Below, piece by piece: positions 38,801 to 47,750 of a DNA stretch of 64,000 bases. This stretch comes from Apteryx mantelli (lineage: Eukaryota > Chordata > Aves > Apterygiformes > Apterygidae): contig NC_089980.1 of NCBI RefSeq assembly GCF_036417845.1, positions 62,618,501 through 62,682,500 on the forward strand, in the 5' to 3' direction. A program made the translations under genes and the position numbers. The first letter of the stretch is position 1. Each line of letters starts with the position of its first letter. The notes under the pieces were generated by a model that was not told the origin of the DNA, ran no database searches, and saw nothing but the letters and a program-made list of their open reading frames with translations.

Positions 38801-40713
38801 AGATTGTGCCAGCCACCAAACCATGTCTTGGCACTGTTTGAGACAGTGCTAGTCAGTATGGCCCAAAGCCATGCCAGGGAATCTGCTAAGAATTAAACAG
38901 CTTGCATGATCATGGTGTAGTGCACAAGCCCAGGCTCTGGCCAGGCTTAGTTCATTAGTATAGACATAGTCTTTGTCCCCTCTTAGACAGACAAAGGACA
39001 GCCTGGTGCTGGAATCATTGTCAGTCAAGCTGGAAGGACTAGGATCAATGTAGGAACATACTAGCATTGGGATAAGTGGGGCACAAGGAGAAGATTATAT
39101 GCCTTTTCTCCGCAAGTTAGCAGTGTATTCACCTTTGGGCATGGACATAGATCAGTTTCTGAGGGGGGTGGTAAATGCAGATGCTGAGGTGAAGACAGCC
39201 TTTTGTGTGTACTTCCAAGTCAGCAAAAGAAAACATGACCCTGGCACTGTCAGCTGGCACTGAAGGCCTGGCAAGAGTGGCAGCTGATTTCCAGAGAAAC
39301 AGGCACATCCATTAGGGCTGGGGACTGCACCAGGGGAAGGGAGATGCCACAAGGCACAGCCACAGCTTCCTAAACTGGAAGCAACTTCAGAAAAAAACAA
39401 ACATTTGGCCTTCCACAAGTTCACAGGAGCAAAACCCTCAATGAAAGAGAAAATAAAGGGAAGAAGGAAGGTAGAATTCTCTGGAAATGGGCAGTGTTGC
39501 TAACAAAACATTCCCTTTGAGTACTGCAAGAGAAGAAAGCTTTCAAATTTAGTGTTTGTTATGCACATGTATTTATGTGCATAATTACTTATGATTGTGC
39601 ATTTGGACAATACATTGTACTACCAACAAGTGACTTTCCTTTGTGACTTAGATACAAAATACTCTAGAAGAGAACTTCTTGTATTTTTCACTGGACAGCC
39701 TCTTCTCTGGTCATTTCTTGCCCTGTGGAGGATGCATCCTCCTGCCTATCAAATGAGCCTGTCTCTGGAACTTGTTTCAGATTCTGAAAGAGCTGTAGGA
39801 AGTGGATTTGATTGTAATGCGGGTGGATGGTAAGATGACTAATGCACTAAAAGGAAAAGATCCAGGTCCAATTTCCAGCTGATATAGTGAACTGAGATGA
39901 AACTCAGAGTTCCATACATTTTTCTAACCTAATACCATCTTCCTAGTATAAATAACCGTTACACTTCCCTCCCAATGAACTCCTCTGTCTTTCAACTCTA
40001 TAGTATGAAATTCTTTGTCCTAATCCACTGACTATGTTTATCCACAAGGGCCCACAAAAGAGTTCAAGCAAATCTAGAAACCCTCTCAGTCTTTCCACAG
40101 CTAGCAGAGGAGACTAGCAGAGGACTTTGCACACTGCTTGGACCCTGCTAATTAAAACACTGATGTGGCATTTGAAATGGGTGGGCAAACGATGCATATG
40201 AAACTGCATGGTGCTTTCTTGACTCTTCAGTATATGAGTTCCATTGCACATATCAGAGCAAAGCCCTTTGCTGCTTACCCAGTGCTTTGCAAACTGAGCA
40301 GGAGTCTGAAGAATTCTCAGTGTTGACCTGACTCTTATTGAATTAAGTGGCATCAGGGCTAAACCAACACTCAGTGTGTAGTGCAAAATCCTGTTCTCTG
40401 TCTAGCTGTAATTCTCAGAAGTCCTTAGAATCCAGGACCTTCAGGCTACCTCTGCTGACCAAACATTTCCTTGATGATGGCAGAAGTAGAAATTTTACTT
40501 TTATCATATTTTCTTTTTAACTAATGGTTTTGATAAAAAATAAAGCAAATAATTATATGTCAAGAAGAAAGAAGAATCTATCATAAGCAAAAAATAATGT
40601 GGAAAAACTGTTCAAAAGTTAGATTTTGCATTAGTGCTAGATGTAAATTAGGAAATTGGGAAGTATTTCCATCCTGAAGTTGAGTCTTTGTGTTCTTTTT
40701 TTCATTGTTAAAG
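35868..40713 (+). other. Intron within kringle 5, 4.85 kb
   Basis: No further exon recognised. Overlapping chance frames near 36.05-36.31, 37.46-37.84 and 38.3-38.6 kb lack family motifs. A (CCTT)n tract lies near 36668, and a perfect 10-bp inverted repeat (TTATGCACAT ... ATGTGCATAA, 6-nt loop) at 39559-39584. Confidence 0.55.
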
Positions 40714-40807
40714 TATTGCAGGAATCCTGATGGAGATATTAATGGACCTTGGTGCTACACAACAGACCCCCAGAAAATCTGGGAATACTGTGAAACTCCC
40801 AAGTGTG
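40714..40807 (+). pseudogene. PLG-like kringle 5 second-half exon, intact
   Basis: Acceptor TTTTTTTCATTGTTAAAG, donor TGTG|GTAATT, 94 nt. It reads [18 protein letters not shown], then [13 protein letters not shown]. All kringle cysteines, the DGD acidic pair and the PWCYTT core are present. It joins the preceding exon in phase 0 and ends in phase 1. Confidence 0.94.
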
Positions 40808-40849
40808 GTAATTATTGTTTCAGAAACATAGATTCATATAAATATTGAT

Positions 40850-41830
40850 AAGAAAGTACCTCTAGAGTGCCACCAACTCCAGGTCTGCTGTGGCTTTGTT
40901 TCATCAGATCCTGAAAGCATCCAAGCATGGGAATTCCACAGCCTGCCTGGGACCTTGCTCCAGTGCTGCAACACTGGTTGCTGCCACACTTGCCCTGGTT
41001 AATTTTTTTTTTTCCTACTCTCCAAATTGAACTTCCCAAGCCAGTATGTGACCATTGCCCCTTGTTATGTTGTCTGGCATTACCAAGAAGACTTTGTCTC
41101 TGTTGTTTTTGTAACTCCCCTTCAAGTAGCTGTAGGCAGCTGTAGAACCTCACTTTACCCTCCTCTTTGCCAGACCAAACAAACCAAGCTCCCTCAACTT
41201 CTTCTAATGGGCCACATGCTCTAGACCCCTGACCCTCTTGGTAGGTTCAGCTGGATTCTCCTTAGATTCCCTCTTGAACTGGTGACTCAAAACCAGACAC
41301 AGTATTTCAGATGCAGCCTCATCAGTGCTAAACAGAGGGGAACAAAACCTCCCTTTTTTTGCTTCCCGTGTTCCTCTTCAGGTAGTACAGTATGAAGCCT
41401 GCCTTATTCCAACTAAGAGCACGCTGTTGGCTCCTATCCATCTTGCCCTTTCTGTAACCCACAGACAATTTTCAGATCCTCCTCAACCAGTTGCTTGCCA
41501 GCACATGGGCTTCAGGCTTCTTCCACCCTAGTGCAAAACTAGGGGTCTGTGTCAGCCACTTCCCCTACTTTAATTCACCCTCCAATTTGATGATGGTACA
41601 GTCAATGCCTTTGTTCAGGTCAGTAATGAAGGTACTGACAATATGGGTCCCAGTTTTGACCCCCTGGGGCACTCTGCTCATTACTGGCCAGGCAAACAAT
41701 GAGCTACTGATTGCTGTGCTTTAAGCCCTGAAGTCCCCCCAGTTTTCAACTCACCTAACAGTCTACTTGTCCAGCACACAGCTCCTCAGACTCAACTTTT
41801 GCTCTTCCTTTTGACAGTCTTTTGTGACAG
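40850..41830 (-). mobile_element. CR1 LINE, minus strand, about 1 kb, diverged
   Basis: The plus strand reads as the complement of CR1 in the expected order: AGCATCCAAGCATGGGAATTCCACAGCCTG (3' region), then CCAGACACAGTATTTCAGATGCAGCCTCATCAGTGCTAAACAGAGGGGAACAA, then the segment around CACATGGGCTTCAGGC, then GTGTCAGCCACT, and GACCCCCTGGGGCACTCTGCT from the upstream reverse-transcriptase frame. It lies in the intron after kringle 5. The reverse-transcriptase frame is broken. Confidence 0.85.
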
Positions 41831-42456
41831 TTGTGAGAGGTAGCTTCATTTTTCAACCCAAACTCAAAAGCAATCTAATGACAGCTATAGACTTGAATTA
41901 TGTCCGCATGCAACTGATAAAAGTATCTGCCTGTAATAAATGTCTAGCTGATTGTACTAATGTCAGTGACCCAGTAAAGAGTCATTATCTGTCTCTGAGA
42001 ATCAATACAATATTTTTTCTCTGTCCTCCTGGTTTGTTCTTGTAGTCAGTGTGCACTGCCATGTAATTTTAACAACCCTAACCAAACCCACAAACTCAAC
42101 AGGAGGAAGTGTGAAGTGGGATTACAAATCTTGCCTTTGCTGCTGCTGTGCTTTTTGAAGTAGCTACTGTATTTTTATGGATGCTGTTACTTCTTGATCA
42201 TTGTTGTCCAAATGATACCTACTTAATTCAAAGTATTTTGTGGGATATTGCTATGTGGAAAGTGACATCTTAGCCACAAAATTTCCTAGTGGAAGTGACT
42301 TAATAACATTTGTTTATTTGTATTTTTTGGTTTGCAGTTATGTAGGTAAAGAGTGAACAACTAAAAAGGATGACGATTATACCTTCCTCCCTTACGTTTG
42401 ATTGCATTTTGAATGATGTTTAAAATTCCTTCGTGTGACTACTTTTCATTCTGTAG

Positions 42457-42574
42457 CTCCCTTTCAACAAGAATGTGGGAAACCAAAGAGGAAACCCAAG
42501 CAATGTCAAAGGATTGTGGGTGGATGTACGTCAGTGCCACATTCTTGGACCTGGGAAGTCAGTCTTATGACAAG
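42457..42574 (+). pseudogene. PLG-like activation-site exon (start of protease domain)
   Basis: Acceptor TTTTCATTCTGTAG, donor ACAAG|GTATCA, 118 nt. It reads [39 protein letters not shown]. The CGKP and PHSW segments are plasminogen hallmarks. The zymogen cleavage site is R-I (Arg codon 42510-42512) in CQRIVGGC, where mammals have CPGRVVGGC, so the activation loop is one residue shorter and lacks the Pro-Gly seen by plasminogen activators. The new N-terminus IVGG would still be trypsin-like. Confidence 0.94.
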
Positions 42575-42816
42575 GTATCACTACTTCATGTTGCACTGAA
42601 GCATTATGAAATATCAGGGGACAAAAGCAACAAAGATTAGAGAAGGTGTTACGTTATGGTGTATATCCTTCTGGAGAGCACCCTTGATCTGATATTAAGA
42701 GCATCTGAAAGGATGGGGAGAAACATTTTGAGAGTCTATCAATAAACACATTGTGTGTTGCAAGGATGATGGATAATTGCCTTCAAGTCATATCAAGTCT
42801 TTTATCTTTATTCCAG

Positions 42817-42891
42817 TACCAACATGCACCTTTGTGGTGATACTCTGATAGATCCCCAGTGGATTCTTATAGCAGCTCAGTGTTTGGAAAG
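42817..42891 (+). pseudogene. PLG-like protease exon with catalytic His replaced by Gln
   Basis: Acceptor TCTTTATTCCAG, donor GAAAG|GTAAGT, 75 nt. It reads TNMHLCGDTLIDPQWILI, AAQCLER. The invariant AAHC of trypsin-like proteases is AAQC here (CAG at 42878-42880), so the catalytic triad is broken. HGF, a kringle-containing non-enzymatic relative, has Gln at the same position. The oxyanion-side CGGT is CGDT. The splice sites are excellent and the frame is open. Confidence 0.94.
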
Positions 42892-43806
42892 GTAAGTGTC
42901 TTCTATGGCAAACTTTATGTTTATATGAGAAGGATTTCATGAATTTCAAGGAAATAATACTAAGATCCCACCAACATACAGATCAAAGCCTACCACAAGC
43001 TGCTTTAGCTGTGGGGAGAAGAAAAGATGATGGAATCTGTACTGGGACACTGTCTTACAAACCTACTGATAGACTCCATCTTGCGTGTCTGTGTCAGTTT
43101 AGACAATGCCAGACTAAAGCAGTCTTCCATTATGCATCTAGGCAGTCTCTGTCCCCCCTGCTCTAGGGCTAAGCTAACTCATTTGACTTGACATTGGAAC
43201 AGAATGGAGGAACATTCATAGCATCAGACATCAGTCTCCTCTGAGAAGCAACATAGTCTCGTGCCTGCCACTTCTCTAAGATGCATATTTGATCCTAATA
43301 CAGACATGGGAACAATGAAGAGAGCGATGAAGTTTGCTGGACCAATGCACTGTGCTGAGGCCCAGGCCAAGCATACAGTCTGTGTTGGTGTAACCTCAGG
43401 TTTTCTGGTTGCTTCAATCTTGATCTTACAAGAGCAAGGCATAACTTAATGCTGTTATCACTTTTGCCCTTTTGCCTCTTGAACTGTGAAGAGCAGGTGT
43501 AGAACTGATCGCATTTGCTGCCTCTGACAGGGCTTGGGAACGCTGCAGATAGCCAAAAGCTGCTGGAGTTTTGATTCTGCCCACTAAGCAAGAAAGCACT
43601 GTGCAATTTACAGACACACGAGGTGAACATAAAAAAAATGCAGGCATTTATTTTGTTGAGAGGAACAATCTGCTCTTCTGTCTTGTTCAGCATACTTCTG
43701 CAAGGAAACGTTCACATTTATCAGGGATGGATCCCCGGGCATGTATAAGAACGTGATTGTGTGTTATTATGTGTTTCATCTCATTGTGTGCAATTATTTC
43801 TTACAG

Positions 43807-43947
43807 GTCATCGACGCCTTCTTCCTACAGGGTCTTCCTTGGACTACACATGGCAAAGGCTGTAGAGCCATCTGTGCAAATCCGAGAGGTTAAGGGTATA
43901 TTCCAGGGACCATACGGGGCAGACATTGCCTTGCTGAAGTTGAGCAG
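43807..43947 (+). pseudogene. PLG-like protease exon with catalytic Asp
   Basis: Acceptor TTATTTCTTACAG, donor GCAG|GTACCA, 141 nt. It reads SSTPSSYRVFLGLHMAK, AVEPSVQIREVKGIFQGPY, GADIALLKLS. The catalytic Asp is kept in DIALLKL (GAC 43922-43924). The PSSYxVxLG and EPxVQ segments are plasminogen-specific. Frame open, phases consistent on both sides. Confidence 0.94.
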
Positions 43948-44029
43948 GTACCATTTCAATCCCAGCACTCCTTCTCAACTCCTTTCTTCTGACCTCACAA
44001 ATAAACTTATGTGGATATAGATTTGAAAA

Positions 44030-44145
44030 GTGGCTGCTGATCCTGGTACATGGAAAGAATATTCCATCTCAGAGCCTGTGAGGTTTGATTTACCAAGGCA
44101 TGGAGCACAGACAGCTGCCACTGATATAAATATGTGATGAGAATT
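44030..44145. repeat. Local intronic duplication X, copy 1
   Basis: Similar over about 90-110 bp to 45370-45485. Shared core: AAGGCATGGAGCACAGACAGCTGCC / AAGGCATGGAATACAGACAGCTCCC, followed by ACTGATATAAA, and preceded by TGTGAGGTTT / TATGAGGTTT. It lies 0.2 kb before the next protease exon. Confidence 0.75.
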
Positions 44146-44339
44146 CAGCTTGCGTCATTAATTTACTTCCTATTATTGCATGAAACCATTTCACATGATC
44201 CATCCATGAAACTATTGAATGTGAAAACAATCAGGTGTCTTGCTTCTCTCCCACCAGTATTGCTGAAGGGCATAGAGTGCAGGTGGATCAATGACAAACA
44301 AACTAATGGGTTTATATCTTTGTGGATCTTCCTTTTCAG

Positions 44340-44446
44340 TCCTGCAATGATTGTTGACCAAGTTATACCTGTGTGTTTACCTGAAGAAAATCTGGTGGTA
44401 GGAAGTGGAACAGAATGCTTTGCTACTGGATGGGGAGAAATAAAAG
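44340..44446 (+). pseudogene. PLG-like protease exon (IPVCLP / TGWG segment)
   Basis: Acceptor TCTTCCTTTTCAG, donor AAAG|GTGAGG, 107 nt. It reads PAMIVDQVIPVCLPEENL, VVGSGTECFATGWGEIKG. The IPxCLP and TGWGE motifs are those of plasminogen. Open and in phase (2 to 1). Confidence 0.94.
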
Positions 44447-45369
44447 GTGAGGCATAGTCAATGCAGCTGGGAGTTTAATAGTCTTGGCAGGATTTGTACA
44501 GTTGGTCTCAAGAATTTTTACACTCATTGTTCAGGAAAAAACAAATGTGCGTACTTAAACTTTTACATAAATCAAAGATTACTGGTCAGTGTCAGTCATT
44601 CCATTCCCCCTCGAGCAATCCCACATACACTGAAAATCAAAAAAAAAAAAAAAGAGAGAATAAAACCAGTGAAACCAAGCAGGGCTTCCCTCTTTCCAGA
44701 GTAGTCTTTTCCTTTTAGCTTACTATTCCACAGATTCCTTATCCCTTTTGTACACTGTTTGGCCACAAATAAGAAACCCCATCATCAGTTTAATGTATAC
44801 CTGCAGCATTCACCAAAACATCAGTGAGTGGCATTAACTGGAATTTACTGTGGCAAAAGTGGAGTGAAAATGAAGATAAGATTCTGTCACATCAGCTAAA
44901 AAACCTGAGGATTAGAGATGGATCAGAGCAAAAGCCACATCTTTGAAAACTTTGCAGTTTGTGAAAAGTTCATTTTCCAAGCTTTATGGCTGGAAACTCA
45001 CTGTACAAAGAATTGAATGGAAAATCTATACTTGAACCTCTTTTTTCCTCAGTCTTTGGGGTAGAACAGATCCAAACTTACTGCTGAGCCTGCAGTAAGG
45101 CATTTCTCCAGTATCAGAACTTGTCTTATTATTACACTGCTGTGAATTAAAAGCAAAGTGATATTTCTCTGAGCTTTCAGCACTCTCTCCAGCAAAGACA
45201 GGACCTCTTTAAAGGTGTCCTTGGTTTTATAATATGAAGGGTACTTTCTTTCTGAATTTCTAAATGTTTCCAAGTTTAGGTTTAATAAAGTTTAAATAAC
45301 TTCAAAATGCATATAGACTGATGTGTTTTCTTCCTCCTCCTCACCCCTGAATCAGATGTTTCTCTGTTA

Positions 45370-45485
45370 CCCCTTGCTAAATCATTTACAAAGACTATTC
45401 TGTCTCAAAGTCTATGAGGTTTATGTATTAAGGCATGGAATACAGACAGCTCCCACTGATATAAAATTAGGATGGGAGAACAGGT
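45370..45485. repeat. Local intronic duplication X, copy 2
   Basis: Partner of 44030-44145, lying just before the penultimate protease exon. Divergence between the two is around one fifth to one quarter by eye. Confidence 0.75.
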
Positions 45486-45578
45486 TGGAGGACAGATAAA
45501 CTGTCAGTACTAAGCTCTTGATAACAGTCTTTATTTTTGTAGTTTATATTTTTTTTGTTGGTTGTTTATTTCCAAAAT

Positions 45579-45724
45579 ATACTGGTGGAGAGTATGTCCT
45601 AAAACAGACCAGCTTGCCCATGATTGAAAATAAAGCATGCAATAGCTTTGAATTTCCAAATGGAAGAGTCAAAAAGTTTGAATTCTGTGCTGAGCCCGTT
45701 AATGGTTGCACAGATACCTGTCAG
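45579..45724 (+). pseudogene. PLG-like penultimate protease exon, acceptor lost
   Basis: The coding part reads TGGEYVLKQTSLPMIENKAC, NSFEFPNGRVKKFEFC, AEPVNGCTDTCQ and ends at the donor CAG|GTAAGA. Counting back to the phase required by the previous exon gives 146 nt, the mammalian exon length, but the two bases that should be AG (45577-45578) are AT. A pyrimidine-rich tract with AG at 45541-45542 lies 36 nt upstream and would splice in frame, adding 12 residues (VYIFFVGCLFPK). The S1-pocket Asp before the last Cys is kept (GAT 45713-45715). An extra Cys appears in NGCTDTC. Confidence 0.9.
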
Positions 45725-45767
45725 GTAAGAAAAGCTTAGGAGCATCTAATCAGTCATTTCCTATCCT

Positions 45768-45900
45768 CATTACAAGCCTTTAGAAAGTACATTGATCTTA
45801 GAAGTTTACTTTTCTTGTTCTTTGGTGCTCTCAGTACATTCACAGATCTCCTGTATCATTGTTAATGGCTGTGCTTCAAGTTTCTGCTTGATGCTCTAAG
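45768..45900. repeat. Local duplication Y, copy 1 (intronic)
   Basis: Similar over about 130 bp to 47617-47750. CCTTTAGAAAGTACATTG / CCTTTAGAAAGTAAATTG, GTGCTCTCA in both, and TATCATTGTTAATGGCTGTGCTTCAAG / TATTATTGTTAATGGCTATACATCAAG. Confidence 0.78.
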
Positions 45901-46900
45901 CAAATCAAATTATACCTTAGTCTCAGTGGTTTAGTTCTTAGATTATTCTCTGAAAGTATGTGCTGCACCCTCCATTTAAAATGTAAGAGTTGAAAGATAC
46001 ATACAGTGCCTCATTCTCCCTTTCCTAGCACTAAAACTAGATGTTCCCTAGACACTGTGGGTGTCTGTGATGTTATGGACACTTGGAATAGAAATATGAA
46101 GATTGGCATCAACAAAATATGAATGGAAACGTGTGTGTAAGTGCCAGGAGAAAGAGCAGAACAAAGGTTAAAAGGATAACGAAAGACATCTTTCCCAGTA
46201 ATAAAACTGAGGAACATGCTGTTCCTGTCAAACCTAGAAGGCCTATGCTGTGGTAAAGACCACAGCACAGGCAGCCTGTCAGTGGAAGACCCATCTGACA
46301 GCAGCAGGAGGAAAATAAAGTTTAGCACATCACATTGTGCCATTCTTTTTTCTGTTAACCCATCAGGAAGACAAACTATAGAAAAGGACCACTCCATAAG
46401 AGCTGTTGACTCCTAAATGATGTAAAAGATCTGTCCAAAAACTAGTTAGTCATCGCCAATTGGAAATAACCCAAGATGTGATGAGGACTCAGTAGCTGCT
46501 GTCCCTTGTCCTTCATGTTGCACACCAGTAATACTGACTGGACTGCTTGGATGCATACATCTTGGTGCTTGTGTGTATGTGGGTGTAAGAGTGTAAGCAA
46601 ATGAAATCTATGAGAGAATGAGTGTGAACTGGAAAATCAACTCATTTAGAGATTTCGTAAAAATAATCACTTCTTCTTCCATAAGTTCTCACACTGAGTT
46701 TTGTTACATTACTGTCCTGCTACCACCCTGTTTTTTATTCCAGAGCAGATTTCAAGGCTGTTTTGAGTGAGTCACATACCTGGCAGTGAGAGGTAGATAG
46801 AAGACAGGGAAGATCATAAGTGAAGAAAAACAATCCGACTCTACATTTTGTTGCAGAAATAACTCCTCACATTGTTCCATAAAAATATGAAACAAAAATA

Positions 46901-46928
46901 TGAAATGAAATGAAATGAAATGGAATGG
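46901..46928. repeat. (TGAAA)n short tandem repeat
   Basis: About four and a half units of a TGAAA pentamer ending in a TGGAA variant, in the last intron of the pseudogene. Confidence 0.85.
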
Positions 46929-47158
46929 TCAGTCTTAGTTCCTGGCTGTCTCCAGAGCTCTTTATAACATACAGATTTACAAGAATTATCTAATAGACAG
47001 GGAAAACTCTTTCCTAGCCAAAGTTCAGGGTTTTTTATGACTTTTATTGTCCTTGTACAGCTGTGGAGATATATTCACTCTTCTTCTTTACCTCCTATTT
47101 GCATATTCCTGATTACTCATGTGCTATCACTAACATAGTGACATTCTTTCTTCTTTAG

Positions 47159-47320
47159 GGAGACAGTGGAGGACCTTTAGTTTGTCTTGTCCAAGACAGG
47201 TTTGTCCAGTATGGAACCACCTCCTGGGGCTTTGGTTGTGCCCTGCCTAAGAAACCTTCTGCCTTTGTCCAAGTTTCTAGTTATACTTCTTGGATTAAGA
47301 ATATAATGGGAGCCAACTGA
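47159..47320 (+). pseudogene. PLG-like last exon with catalytic Ser and natural stop
   Basis: Acceptor TTCTTTCTTCTTTAG, 162 coding nt to TGA. It reads GDSGGPLVCLVQDRF, VQYGTTSWGFGCALPKKPS, AFVQVSSYTSWIKNIMGAN. The catalytic Ser (AGT 47165-47167) is intact in GDSGGP. The pocket Gly in KPGVY is Ser (KPSAF), which would narrow the specificity pocket. Length and C-terminus match plasminogen. Confidence 0.94.
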
Positions 47321-47538
47321 TCCTGGGAATGGACTGCCCTCTCCTGGAAAGCAGTATGCACATTAGAAATATGAGATTACGATTATATTAAATTTTAAGA
47401 ATGGAAAATAAATATAAAATAATAATAAAATAAATATAATCCATTATAAATTACTGTAAGCTAACACTCTTTCATAAGTAGCCAAACTGATGGTTTGTTT
47501 CCCTCTTTCAGTATTCTCTGTGTTTCAAGGTATTCTAC

Positions 47539-47544
47539 AATAAA
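47539..47544 (+). terminator. Polyadenylation signal candidate
   Basis: AATAAA 219 nt after the stop, followed by TGTGTGTAT at about 47580, a suitable downstream GT-rich element. An earlier AATAAA at 47407 sits in an AT-rich tract without a clear GT-rich element after it. Confidence 0.55.
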
Positions 47545-47616
47545 TACATGTGAAGCACCCATTCAGAAATCTCATTTCTGTGTGTATCTGGACTTCACAT
47601 GTAGTTCTAGCCTTCA

Positions 47617-47750
47617 TATAAACCTTTAGAAAGTAAATTGTTCTTGAAATTTTACTATTTTAGTTCTTTTGTGCTCTCAACTTTTTTACTGACCTCATGT
47701 ATTATTGTTAATGGCTATACATCAAGGTTTCTCTGAGGACCTCTCATAGG
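47617..47750. repeat. Local duplication Y, copy 2 (3' flank)
   Basis: Partner of 45768-45900, just beyond the polyadenylation site. The two copies bracket the last coding exon. Confidence 0.78.

Larger units (their letters stand above)
26282..47320 (+). pseudogene. Plasminogen-like gene, duplicated pseudogene (PAN-K4-K5-protease)
   Basis: An unprocessed paralogue of plasminogen, the liver-secreted zymogen of the fibrin-cleaving protease plasmin. Thirteen exons are visible: signal; PAN (2); kringle 4-like (2); kringle 5 (2); serine protease (6). Intron phases match across exons, and the exons aligned to 107-nt and 146-nt human PLG exons have those lengths. Kringles 1-3 are missing: only 1.06 kb separates the second PAN exon from K4a. 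Lesions: two TGA codons in exon 2 (28872, 28884), a TGA (32537) and an extra C (32558-32559) in K4a, no GT after K4a, TAG (34247) in place of a kringle Cys, and AG changed to AT before the penultimate exon. The catalytic His is Gln. Asp and Ser of the triad remain. It lies head to tail with a second PLG gene starting at 63716. A truncated product from the intact 3' half cannot be excluded. Confidence 0.92.

Noticed and set aside
43224-43756. Minus- and plus-strand frames of 61-132 codons between two protease exons
   Set aside because: They lie inside a pseudogene intron, overlap each other on both strands and have no recognised similarity.
26282-47320. HGF or MST1 (macrophage-stimulating protein) gene, suggested by the Gln in place of catalytic His
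   Set aside because: The CGKP, PHSW, PSSYxVxLG, DIALLKL and GDSGGPLVC segments and the K5 TPETxPRxG segment are plasminogen-like; the catalytic Ser is retained, unlike HGF; and the signal exon matches the neighbouring PLG copy.
26282-47320. Orthologue of mammalian LPA (apolipoprotein(a))
   Set aside because: It keeps PAN exons, which LPA lacks, has a single K4-like kringle, and lies head to tail with PLG, whereas human LPA is head to head. Loss of K1-K3 is better read as parallel evolution.
26282-47320. Processed (retrotransposed) pseudogene
   Set aside because: Introns of 0.3-4.9 kb with mostly intact splice sites are present, together with promoter and upstream flank homology to the second copy.
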